Source: Melanopsichium pennsylvanicum (Eukaryota > Basidiomycota > Ustilaginomycetes > Ustilaginales). Taken from it: a DNA stretch of 64,000 nucleotides. The stretch is taken from contig OAPG01000007.1 in NCBI GenBank assembly GCA_900208305.1, positions 841,001 to 905,000 of the forward strand, written 5' to 3'. Below are positions 1 to 10,300 of the stretch, piece after piece (positions within the stretch are counted from its first letter, which is position 1; each line of letters starts with the position of its first letter). The translations under genes were made by a program, and so were the position numbers. The notes under the pieces are model-generated. The model saw only the letters and a list, made by a program, of their open reading frames with translations, ran no database searches and was not told the DNA's origin.

Positions 1-1
1 G

Positions 2-96
<95 letters not shown>
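1..96. repeat. (GTT)n / (CAA)n trinucleotide microsatellite
   Basis: Perfect GTT repeat from the window edge to base 96, at least 32 units with no interruption. Read on the minus strand it encodes polyglutamine inside the partial gene above. Its full length cannot be seen. Confidence 0.95.
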
Positions 97-148
97 CTGA
101 GAGCAGCTGTTGGATTTGATCCGGGGTGAGTACTTGAGCATCTGCCAT
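1..148 (-). CDS. N-terminus of a polyglutamine protein (partial, cut by window edge)
   Basis: On the minus strand an ATG at 148 opens a frame reading MADAQVLTPDQIQQLLSE and then at least 31 consecutive Gln codons, all CAA, running off the left edge. The first 18 residues are amphipathic and rich in Gln and Leu. No domain is visible, so the product is unknown; long pure polyQ in fungi is common in transcription regulators and RNA-binding proteins, but that is only a family-level expectation. The start is supported by being the first ATG of the frame and by lying next to a gene-free stretch shared with the divergent carboxypeptidase gene. Confidence 0.55.
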
Positions 149-663
149 GTTGATCAAGTACAAACTCCTATCCGAGGGAAGGAAAGAGAAGCTCGAGCTG
201 ATACAAAGATGCTAGATACAGTATGATGGTTGCACAAGATGATGGATAGAGAAAAGCCACGTTGGATTTGAGCCAATTCTTCCTTCCTTCCTTCCTCTCT
301 TCCTTCCTTCCTTCCTTCTAACCGCGAAATTTTATTTTGAAAAAAGCCAACAAAAAAAAAATAAAAAAATTAGCAGCACAATTTGGCTTGAATTGAACAG
401 CCGAGTTCTGAATTTTAAAGGAAAGCAGAGGAGTAATTCGGCCGAATGATTTCATTTCACGGCCAATCGGGTTGAATATGGTCAGCTGTCACGCGAGCCT
501 TTTCTCCGAAATGATTAGTTTTTGATTAATAGATTACACCAATTTTTGTGGAATGTGCACTTTTCCCCCCACATTTTCCCATTTACCTGTCTCTTTCTCT
601 CTCTTTTTTTGCTAGTTTGTCTTCCACCATATCTTATCATCCTCATCGAATTAAACAGCCATA
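149..663. other. Divergent intergenic region with (TTCC)n
   Basis: Region between the polyQ gene (leftward) and the carboxypeptidase gene (rightward), so it should hold both promoters. A TTCC/TTCCTC run covers about 279-319 and an A-rich stretch about 351-369. Before the carboxypeptidase start the plus strand becomes strongly pyrimidine-rich (about 560-625), as is common upstream of fungal genes. No clear TATA box or protein-coding signal. Confidence 0.6.
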
Positions 664-2628
664 ATGCGCAGCTTCTTACTAGCTGCTCCAATACGGTTAC
701 TCGCTTTCTCTCTATCCATCAGCTTGGGTGCTACTGCTGCTGCTCAACCACACCAACATCAACAAGCATTCAATCTCTCGTCCAACCATGAAATTCCATC
801 ATCACGAATCAACTTTGCATCTACATCCTCTTCCTCAGCCGTCGCAACGTTCGTCGGTCAAAAAGTGGTTCGTTTCACCACCTTGTCATCCGCTCAACAT
901 CAACAGTTGCTCTCACAAGCCAATACTCTCGGTTTGGATGTATGGGCTAACAAACTCAGTGCTGCTTGCCCTCGTCAAGATGAACAAGAAGAAGTGTATG
1001 GATGTGTAGATATCAGACTCGCCAGTACCGATAAATACGATTACGATTCGTTCGGACCTTCAGAAGGCGCTTCTTCATCCCATCGCGTCCTCAACTTGTT
1101 GCTACAACCTTTTGCATCGCATGCAACACCACGAGTCACCACTCTTATCGAGGATCTTGATGCACTCGTATCTTCCCAGCAACGAAGCCGTGATTCTTTG
1201 CGATCTTCGTCATCATCCTTGTTGGATGAAGAGGCGATCATGATGGAGGGTCAAGCGTGGTACGAGGATTACCACACGTATGACGAGATCACCGCATATA
1301 TGCGTATGTTGGAGAAAAGCTATCCCATGCATGCAAAGGTGATCGAGCTCGGAAAGACGTATGAAGGAAGACCAATTTTGGCGTTGAAACTCTGCGAAAA
1401 TTCACCGCCAATCGATCCGGAACCGCCCACACAACCCAATCCAGAACCGCAACCAGAACCAGAACCAGAACCAGAACCACCTTCGAATCCACTTTCTTCA
1501 AACAGCACCATCACATCTTCTCATTCTTCTTCTTCTTTTTCTTCTGCGATCGCAAACGCAAGTGGCGCGAAATTGGGCATCGTCATCACTGGTGGATCGC
1601 ATGCACGTGAATGGATCTCGACTTCCACCTCGCTCTTCTTTGCTTCCGATCTTTTACAAGCCGCTCTAGGCAAACCTCACGCGTCACCTGCTACCGACGC
1701 TGCTTTCGTTTCAACATCATCCGAACTCAACAATCAAGAAGAAGGAGAAGGAGAAGATCTCACTGCTTTTAAGCGGAGGGGTAAGAAAAACCGAAAGAAG
1801 AAGAAGAAATCGAACCGCAAAACATGGACCAAGTCTTCCGCACTCACCACTCTCAAAACTTTTGAAATCACCGTGATCCCCATCGTAAATCCGGACGGTT
1901 ACGTTTATTCGTGGCACAAGAATCGAATGTGGCGTAAAAATCGTCAACCCAACCGATTCCCAGGTGGATTGTTTTGCAAAGGTGTAGATTTGAATCGCAA
2001 TTTCGGTTTTGCTTTTTCCTCCTCCTCCGCTTCTTCTTCTTTGTACAACAATAATAATGATCAAAGTGAAGAATTGGTTTTGACACCTTGTTCGGAAATG
2101 TACGCTGGCGCAATGGCTTTTAGTGCATTGGAGACGAGGGCGATTGGGAGGTATTTACAGGATGCAGCTAACAATGTTAAGGGATATTTTGATTTGCATT
2201 CGTACGGGCAATTGTTGATGTATCCATTTTCGTACGATTGTCAAGAGACTGTTGCAGATGAAGAGGATCTTTTGGAATTAAGTTTGGGAGCGATTTCAGC
2301 GTTGAAAAGTGTTCATGGAAGACAGTTTACTACGGGCAAGATTTGTCAAGTTTATGCTCAAGGCGGTGGAAATAGTGTTGATTGGAGTTACGCTTCTACA
2401 GAACTTGTACCAAACGATCAACAAGATACATCTACCAACGACGGCGCAGGAGGAGGAGGAGGAGGAGGAGGGAAGAATAAGATCAAGTGGAGTTATAGTA
2501 TCGAATTAAGAGATGGTGGTACTTATGGATTTTTGCTTCCAAAAGAACAGATTAGGCCAGCGGCGGAAGAGGTTTCGGCAGCATTGGCTTACATGCTCAA
2601 TTTCATTGCAAAAAGGGATTCGCATTAG
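664..2628 (+). CDS. Secreted M14 metallocarboxypeptidase (carboxypeptidase A / ECM14-like)
   Basis: Zinc carboxypeptidase of 654 aa that should remove C-terminal residues from peptides outside the cell or in the secretory pathway. The N-terminus has a signal-peptide-like core (LLAAPIRLLAFSLSISLGA). A propeptide-like region is followed by the catalytic domain. Zinc ligands are visible: H313 and E316 in GSHAREWIS and H512 in FDLHSYGQ. The substrate-binding block NPDGYVYSW and the VDLNRNFGF block are present. E614 in SIELRDGG fits the catalytic Glu. Fungal ECM14 proteins, which this otherwise resembles, are known to lack that Glu, so this copy is predicted active. Three low-complexity insertions break the domain: a Pro-Glu repeat with Ser run (about 245-300), a Lys-rich stretch (about 370-385) and a Gly run just before the catalytic Glu. 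Single exon; LeuRS lies convergently downstream. Confidence 0.9.
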   Translation: MRSFLLAAPIRLLAFSLSISLGATAAAQPHQHQQAFNLSSNHEIPSSRINFASTSSSSAVATFVGQKVVRFTTLSSAQHQQLLSQANTLGLDVWANKLSAACPRQDEQEEVYGCVDIRLASTDKYDYDSFGPSEGASSSHRVLNLLLQPFASHATPRVTTLIEDLDALVSSQQRSRDSLRSSSSSLLDEEAIMMEGQAWYEDYHTYDEITAYMRMLEKSYPMHAKVIELGKTYEGRPILALKLCENSPPIDPEPPTQPNPEPQPEPEPEPEPPSNPLSSNSTITSSHSSSSFSSAIANASGAKLGIVITGGSHAREWISTSTSLFFASDLLQAALGKPHASPATDAAFVSTSSELNNQEEGEGEDLTAFKRRGKKNRKKKKKSNRKTWTKSSALTTLKTFEITVIPIVNPDGYVYSWHKNRMWRKNRQPNRFPGGLFCKGVDLNRNFGFAFSSSSASSSLYNNNNDQSEELVLTPCSEMYAGAMAFSALETRAIGRYLQDAANNVKGYFDLHSYGQLLMYPFSYDCQETVADEEDLLELSLGAISALKSVHGRQFTTGKICQVYAQGGGNSVDWSYASTELVPNDQQDTSTNDGAGGGGGGGGKNKIKWSYSIELRDGGTYGFLLPKEQIRPAAEEVSAALAYMLNFIAKRDSH

Positions 2629-3142
2629 ACAAAAGTGTTTTTCTTTTCGAAATACACTTCGGTGTTGATGTATAACTTGATTTTATGTCTTGTGTTATTG
2701 ACATTTTTGGGAGAGAAAGAAAGTGAATTGTACTTTAGTATTATTGTTGTCTATTCCATTCTTGGGTTGTTATTCGGTTTCGTTTTTTTTTGGATGTAAT
2801 GAATTTTGAATTTTTTTTTTTCATTGGACGATTTATCACGACGGGTCAGATTAGGTCGATAATAATGTAAGCTCGAGTTGATTACAAAGTCCGAAAATGC
2901 AATGAGTGTATCACAAAAATGATGATGGGTAAAGAGAAGAATGAAATCATACCTCTTTGAACCTATCCAATTCAGAAGAATCGATTTCAAAATACTGTAA
3001 TAACTCCTTTCATCCTCTCTCATACAAAATTCACACCTACTTACACATTGTGACCACAAACCATTGCACATCATTTACCCAAAAACAATAAACACTCCTA
3101 ATTCTTCTTTGACTACAGCATAACATCTAAATCAAGTCTTCT

Positions 3143-3173
<31 letters not shown>

Positions 3174-3201
3174 CTTTTTTGAAATTTCAACCATCATCAT
3201 C
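2629..3201. other. Convergent intergenic region with long T tract
   Basis: Lies between the 3' ends of the carboxypeptidase and leucyl-tRNA synthetase genes. It is AT-rich and carries an uninterrupted run of about 29 T at 3145-3173, which is on the downstream side of the leftward LeuRS gene. Nothing coding is seen. Confidence 0.6.
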
Positions 3202-6200
3202 TTAACCTTGATTGATGTTGAAAAACGCAAAAGAAGGCTGACCCGGTTCTGCAATCTCGAGAACTTTCGAATCGATCTCCAAACCTTGATAACTCTGCTT
3301 ATCCTCGATCGCATGAATATGAATCTGTTGAAAGTTCATCGTCTTTTTAAAGTAACCACTTGCTGCTTTGAGAGTTTCAATCTCGTTGAAAGGCAACAAC
3401 CTATCGAAAGCGGTTTCGGCACCAAAATCGGCAATCCTCTTTTTAAAAGTCACGATGAAATTCATAACTTTTTTATCCTTCAACATTCCCTCGTTTGCCA
3501 ATTCCTCCCTAATCGCCTTATCGTCAAACACCCCACCATTCGTACAAGACGAATTGTAATGTCGTTGAACAATGGAAACACACTTATCCTGCCACTCTGG
3601 GAAATTCTTGGCTACAAATATCCTACACTCCTTTGGTGCCCTTTCATTGTACTTTGGCACACCTGTTCCTGCAGAATTGCTCTTACCCCCTTTCGACTTT
3701 TTGGTGAGAAGGATCTCGGCATCACGAACAGTTTTCACCGTACCAGAAACGTAAGCAAGCGCTTCGGTGATCGAGTTATCCACCTTGGCCAATGCTTCAG
3801 GCCATCGAGCCGTCTGGATCGAACTCGTCTCTCCCAAATCATGGCGCCAAACGTGTTCGGCAAAATGAGGCGCAATAGGCATAATTAGCAAAGCCTGCGT
3901 CCTGATCCATCTCAAAACAAGATCCACGTGCATACCAACATCGCTCGTAGCCTCACGATACAAATCACGCGCCGTCTGCAGTTCATAAAATCCAAACTTG
4001 GTGGCGTCCTTGTACAGCGCCTTTGCGTACGCATCGTTGGTGAGCTGAATCAGGTTGTTGATCTGATTCTCAAACGACTTGTCCCAAAAAGTGTCCTTGG
4101 CGCCCGAACGTAGCTTGTCCTTGTTCGCCACCACTTCCGCACACCACTCGATGAGCGTGTGTAGACGAAGAATGTTGGCATTTGCCGTCTTCTCCTCAAA
4201 GTTGGCATCTTCGATACCGTCACCAGCGTCGGCGAGCGAGAGACGCGTGGCATCAGCACCAAACTTCTCGACGGATTGACGCAGCGAGAGCGAATTTCCA
4301 GTCGATTTGGACATCTTTTTGCCGTTAAGCATAAGATGGCCGTTGGCACGGATGGCTTGAGGCCAGTGGTGCTCGGGGAAGATGGCCGAGTGCACATAGA
4401 CGCAAAAGGTCAAGTGGTTGGGGATGAGATCCTTGCCGGAAGAACGAAGGTCAAAGGGGTAAAAGTAGCGGAACTCGCGACGAAGGATCTCGGCCTTGTC
4501 CTTGGGGATGGTGGAATCAGCAGGGAACGTGGCGTCACCCAGAATGTAATCCCAAATCTCATCGGTAAGCTGCTCTGCTTTGATACCGATGGGACCAACC
4601 TTGCTGCCGTCGGCAACACCGCCCTGAAGGTGGTGAGCGATGGTGTAGTACGACATGTAGATGGTCGAATCCGAGAGCGATTCGACAAGGTACTGGGGAT
4701 CCCAAGGAAGTCTGGATCCAAGACCGTAAGAACGAGCGCAAGCCCACTGCTTGAGCCAGTCAATGGTACCCTCAAACGCGTTCTTGACTTCGGGACCAAA
4801 TGTGTTCATCTGGGCAATGAGCTTGCTCGCCTGAGCCTTCCAGGACTCCTCTCCGTAGTCCATGTACCACTGGTCGCAGAGAGCCACGACACACTCGTCG
4901 GCACTTCGGCTGATGATCTTGCCCTCTGGCTCGGCGTAAGCGAAAGCGAGGCTAGCCTTTATCATCTCGTCGCGCACCTTGTTCTTGGCCTCCTGGACAG
5001 GCTCGCCCTTGTACGTGCCTACGAGCATGGTACCGTTGTAGAAACCTTCCTTGTACGCGAGGTCCTTGGCCTCTGCAAGCTGATTCTTATCCTTTGCCGA
5101 CTGAATCTTGAGCTGCTTGACGAGCGTCTCTGCGGTCATGTCGCCGTAGGCGGGGGTGCGGATGACAGGGATGGGGTCATAACCTGCCCATTGAGGGTCA
5201 ATCTTGTAGTACTCGGCCTTCTTGCGGAGGTCCATGAGCGTGGCGTAGTCATCAGGCGAATCGGAAGGTACCGAGGTGACGACACCGGTACCCTTGGTGG
5301 CAAGGACGCTCTCCATGGGAAGTACGTAGACTTCGGGGTAGAGACCAAAGGGAGCCTTGATCTTGGTGCCGATGAGGCTAGAACCCTTGATGGTGGCCAG
5401 AGACTTGACCTGTCCACGCTCCTTGGTAATGCCCTGGAAGGCCATGTTGCGAGCGGCACGTTCGGTACAGATGTAGACGTCGGTGTCGTTGATCTGATAA
5501 GCGCCATAGTCGATGGTGGGGCCGACGTAGCAGTTGGTCTGGCCGTACATGGTTTCGGGACGGAGGGTGGCGGCGACAAAGTAGACTTTCTTGCCCTGGA
5601 GCTTGGCATCGAGCTCGGGAGCGGCGAGGCTGCCCCACTGGACAAGCTCCATCTTGAGACCGGTGTATTCCTGAGGGCCGAGACCTTCGCCGTCGGATCG
5701 ATCGTGGTCCATGCATGGCTGACCGTCCTTGGGTGAGTAGATGGTGTAGCGTTCGCCAAACTTGATCTTGTTCATGGCGTGGAGCTTGTTCATCTGCCAT
5801 CGCACAAAGCTGTCGTAATAAGGATTTACATCTGTGGTGATAAAGGCACGTCGCCAGTCGATTCTGGAACCAAAGGCGGTGCAGTCTGCTTTTGCGATGG
5901 GAGGAAAGTAGCTGAGCCAGTAGTTGGCGTCGGCAAACTTTTTGATCTCATCTTTGGGCACACCCGAGTTGAGCATAATCTGAAACTGGTACTTGAGACC
6001 GGTTTCCTTGCCTGCGAGTTTACCCTTTGTAGCTTTTGCGACGTTGGTTTTGGTGACGCTCGAAGTGTTCTCGGCGGGCGCTGGTGGTTCGGGGGCAGCC
6101 TGCTCCTCGACCTCATCTGCGGGGTCCTTGTATCCGGAAAAGTCTTGGCCAAACAGCTCGATCTCACGAACGAGTTTGTCGGCAGCAGCGCGGATGGGCA

Positions 6201-6552
6201 TACCGGTGCAGTGGAAAGCCCAGGGAAAGAGAGCACGCTTTCCCTGCATACGCTCGTAACCGGCGGCGAACTCGACTTTGGAAAGGGTGAAAGCGTGGCC
6301 AAGATGGAGCGAACCGTTCATGTAGGCGTATGGGATGGTGGCGAACCACTTTGGATACTTTGCACGAACTTCTTCGGGTGTCATGTCGATGAGACCATCG
6401 TCCTGGGTAGGAGCATTGATGTCAAAGACGTGGTTCTGTGCCCAAAAGTGTTGCGACTCCTTTTCGAGCCTTTGGAGGAAATCACGCTTTGCGGTGTTTT
6501 CGAGCTGAATCGGACCGCCATTAGCGTCTTTTGCGGTGTCCTTGGGAGGCAT
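3202..6552 (-). CDS. Leucyl-tRNA synthetase, eukaryotic cytosolic type
   Basis: Charges tRNA-Leu with leucine in the cytosol. From the Met at 6552 (MPPKDTAKD) the protein is 1116 aa, normal for the archaeal/eukaryotic LeuRS form. Class I motifs are both present: the HIGH motif as LHLGH (His83 by this start) and KMSKS within NGKKMSKSTGNS. The CP1 editing domain is intact, with the Thr-rich TLRPETMYGQTN block and the SVPSDSPDDY block holding the conserved Asp. An anticodon-binding domain and a C-terminal domain follow. I chose this start because its context (AAG before ATG, purine at -3) is good. The frame stays open for a further 87 codons to an ATG at 6813 in weak context (CAC); that extension contains no Asp or Glu and looks like a mitochondrial presequence (see findings). 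Single exon. Confidence 0.92.
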   Translation of the reverse strand: MPPKDTAKDANGGPIQLENTAKRDFLQRLEKESQHFWAQNHVFDINAPTQDDGLIDMTPEEVRAKYPKWFATIPYAYMNGSLHLGHAFTLSKVEFAAGYERMQGKRALFPWAFHCTGMPIRAAADKLVREIELFGQDFSGYKDPADEVEEQAAPEPPAPAENTSSVTKTNVAKATKGKLAGKETGLKYQFQIMLNSGVPKDEIKKFADANYWLSYFPPIAKADCTAFGSRIDWRRAFITTDVNPYYDSFVRWQMNKLHAMNKIKFGERYTIYSPKDGQPCMDHDRSDGEGLGPQEYTGLKMELVQWGSLAAPELDAKLQGKKVYFVAATLRPETMYGQTNCYVGPTIDYGAYQINDTDVYICTERAARNMAFQGITKERGQVKSLATIKGSSLIGTKIKAPFGLYPEVYVLPMESVLATKGTGVVTSVPSDSPDDYATLMDLRKKAEYYKIDPQWAGYDPIPVIRTPAYGDMTAETLVKQLKIQSAKDKNQLAEAKDLAYKEGFYNGTMLVGTYKGEPVQEAKNKVRDEMIKASLAFAYAEPEGKIISRSADECVVALCDQWYMDYGEESWKAQASKLIAQMNTFGPEVKNAFEGTIDWLKQWACARSYGLGSRLPWDPQYLVESLSDSTIYMSYYTIAHHLQGGVADGSKVGPIGIKAEQLTDEIWDYILGDATFPADSTIPKDKAEILRREFRYFYPFDLRSSGKDLIPNHLTFCVYVHSAIFPEHHWPQAIRANGHLMLNGKKMSKSTGNSLSLRQSVEKFGADATRLSLADAGDGIEDANFEEKTANANILRLHTLIEWCAEVVANKDKLRSGAKDTFWDKSFENQINNLIQLTNDAYAKALYKDATKFGFYELQTARDLYREATSDVGMHVDLVLRWIRTQALLIMPIAPHFAEHVWRHDLGETSSIQTARWPEALAKVDNSITEALAYVSGTVKTVRDAEILLTKKSKGGKSNSAGTGVPKYNERAPKECRIFVAKNFPEWQDKCVSIVQRHYNSSCTNGGVFDDKAIREELANEGMLKDKKVMNFIVTFKKRIADFGAETAFDRLLPFNEIETLKAASGYFKKTMNFQQIHIHAIEDKQSYQGLEIDSKVLEIAEPGQPSFAFFNINQG

Positions 6553-7392
<840 letters not shown>

Positions 7393-10300
7393 ATGACGTC
7401 CTTGCACTCATCACTGCTGCGCGGCGGCGGCGGCAGTCGTCCAACATCTTCGTCCTCGTCCAACACCAAACGATCCAAGCACGAAGATGATACTCACTTG
7501 CCTCAACCATATCATCAGGAGCTTCCTCCGTGGAGGCCACCCCTTCATCCAGCAGCTCCCCATCATGACATCCCTGACTTGTTCCCCACAAAGCCCAACC
7601 AGCCAGAGGATGACATGTCCCAGATTTCGGTCCGCAAAGGCTTTGTACCACGTTCTTACGTTCGCAACGAGACCTTCTCCGCTCACGACATGATCTACAC
7701 TCGACTCGCTTCCCCAGACACCCTACGCTCCCTCTCCAGCTGGATGGACGAGGTCATGCAACGCCGTCGTCAACTTGACAAGCTCAATGTCGCACCCACC
7801 CAGTACAAGCCACCCTCACGTGTTACTCTCAACGAAGCAAAGCTCGCAAACTATGTCAAAGACCTTGCCGACCCGAACGTCCCCTTGACACGCCTCTCAA
7901 AAAGTGTCCCTCACGGCTTTCGAGGCGAGAAGCTCTTCGAAATGCTTTGGGCCGGTGGCGCTCTTCCTACCGCTGCTGCTGGACTTAATACCAGCTACTT
8001 CAACCCTCGCAACAACACTTCCACGCCCATGCCAGCTCCTCTTTCTTCTGCTTCTACCCCGGCCGCTTCCGCTCACGCCGTCTCTAGGAAAAGTGTCGAC
8101 ATCTCGCGCGCCGTGTGGTTCATTCGCGCTCTTGGAGCTGCCGAGCTGTCTTCCTTTCGCAACAAGTCGGCCGCTGCCATCGTCCCCGAGATCACTTCCA
8201 ACCTTTGTACCTGGATGGCAAAGCAGGTCGCTGAGCTCAACCTCGTCCAAGCTGCCGAATCTTCCTCCAACGCCGCTGCATCTCCTGCGCCCGACTCGCC
8301 CTCGACGCATCTTCCTCGAACACCCGTCGCCGCCTCAACCTCCCTACCTCGATCCGTCGCAGCTGCCCATTTCGCTCGCATCCCTTCCAATCTCAACCCA
8401 GCTCCTTCCCCCTCGACCGCGCCCACCAAGCAAGTCTGCACCGTCCTGCAAAACGAGCTCGACGAGGAGCGATGGACTGCAAAGTGGTCTTACAGCTTGT
8501 CCTTAGCCCGGCATCTGCACGCACAGCATCTCTTAGACCGCTCCATCCTCGTTCGCTGGATCGTCGATGCCTTTGCCGCCTCCAATCTCGTCCAGCTGCC
8601 CTTCCTTTTGGAGCTGATTCAAGAGGTGCTTGTCTTCATCCTACGTCGCAGATGCTTCGTTCGTCCTTTCCTTACAGCCCTCTTGATCCAAATTCCAACC
8701 CTCGACGCTCGCTTGGACCCAACAGCAGGAGGTGGCATCCGGTCCAAGCTCATGCTTCTCTTGCGCATCGTGTCCGAATCCTGCCCAGACGCACTCGTCA
8801 GCCCTCGCCTGTGGTACGAGCACGCTACCACCCTCAATCAGCTCTTCAACGAATTCAACACCGACGCCGAAGCTGATCCGTCCAACAGCTCGGCACTGCA
8901 TTTGTCTCAATACGTCGAGCAGACCGTCAAGCCTCGTGTGGACCGACTCTTACTGCGTCCACAAACTCGTGCCATTGGAAAGGACATCAAGACATCGCCT
9001 GCACAGTCCACAGTGTCGCAGGACCTCCAGCAGCACCTGGACATCCAAGCCCTCGACTCGTTTGACATGAAGACCCTCGACCGTGTCTTCCTACAGAGCA
9101 CCTGCAGCCGAAGGGCCAAAATGGATCGCGATGATGCTCTTTGGGCGCCGAGGATCGAAACCATCCTCACTTGGGCCTGCACCGATCGTCGGTCTAGCGT
9201 CGTCCGCCAGTACCTCGCCGCCACCTTGATCGAAAAGATCCGCTTCGGCGTGTCGTGGGAAGAGTCGAGCGAAGAGACCGACCAAGTCTCCCTCCCTGCT
9301 TTCGATCTGGAGCATCACACCAAAAAGACACGCAAGATCAATGTCGAGCCTATGCTCATCAAGTGGCTCGGGGATGTCGAGGCATCTCTCCATCAGAGTG
9401 ATAGTGGCGAGCATGTCGTTGGAGGACCACGCAAACCATTGTTGGCAACCATCCAGGTTGGCTCCGTCGTGGTGCTCATCGGTGAATTGGCTAGAAGAGG
9501 CGTGTTTTCGTACACAAAGTATCTCCAGAGGTTGATCGCCCGCGGCATGACCGCCAGCTCGTCGTGCGTCAACAACCAAGACGAGGTCGACGCATCCGCA
9601 TCGGCTCCCTCGGCGAGCGCTTCAGCTTCCCGAGACTCTCTGCACTTGCGACTGCTGCGTTCGCTCCCGCTGTATGATCAGCCTGCTTCTGTCTACCAGC
9701 AGCGACGGCAGGCCATCTACGGTGACCGTACAAAGGAGACATATGAGGATGCTGCGCAACGTCGTGCGCTTCGTCAGCTGCAGGCTTGTCTGCCGTTCGC
9801 TTTCGTTGACGATGGCGAGGTAACTCAGCAACATCCATCCGGTGCGACATATCCGAAAGCGGAAACACGCAATCTCGACGGACAATTGTCGCGTCTTTGG
9901 TCTGCTTCACGCTTCGTCCGCTGCAAAATCTTTCGCGATCACCTGGTCCCTGCTGTAACGGCTCGCATCGATAGTTTGGACGGAGACCAGCTCTCGCAAA
10001 TCTCGGAGGTGCTCGTGATGGCTGACGACTTTGAAGGCCTGGCTCAGCTTCTCGCAACCCTCTTGTTGCGCCCGCTTCCCGACGACCTCGCCCGTGCCGC
10101 GTTCAACCTGGTCATCGAATTCAGCCTCGTCTGGCGATCCATGGACATCATGGGCACACTCAATCAGCTCGTGCGTCAGCAGCTCAACCACTCGAGTTCG
10201 GTAAGAAACGACCGCCAGGCTGTCATGGCGTCCACTACGCTCCTCCGCCTTCGCACCTTGATCGAAGGCATTCCTATCCGTATCCACGCCCCTGCACTTG

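Noticed and set aside
4276..5736. 486-codon open frame antisense to LeuRS
   Set aside because: Mirror of a highly biased codon pattern in a well-supported gene; the translation resembles nothing.
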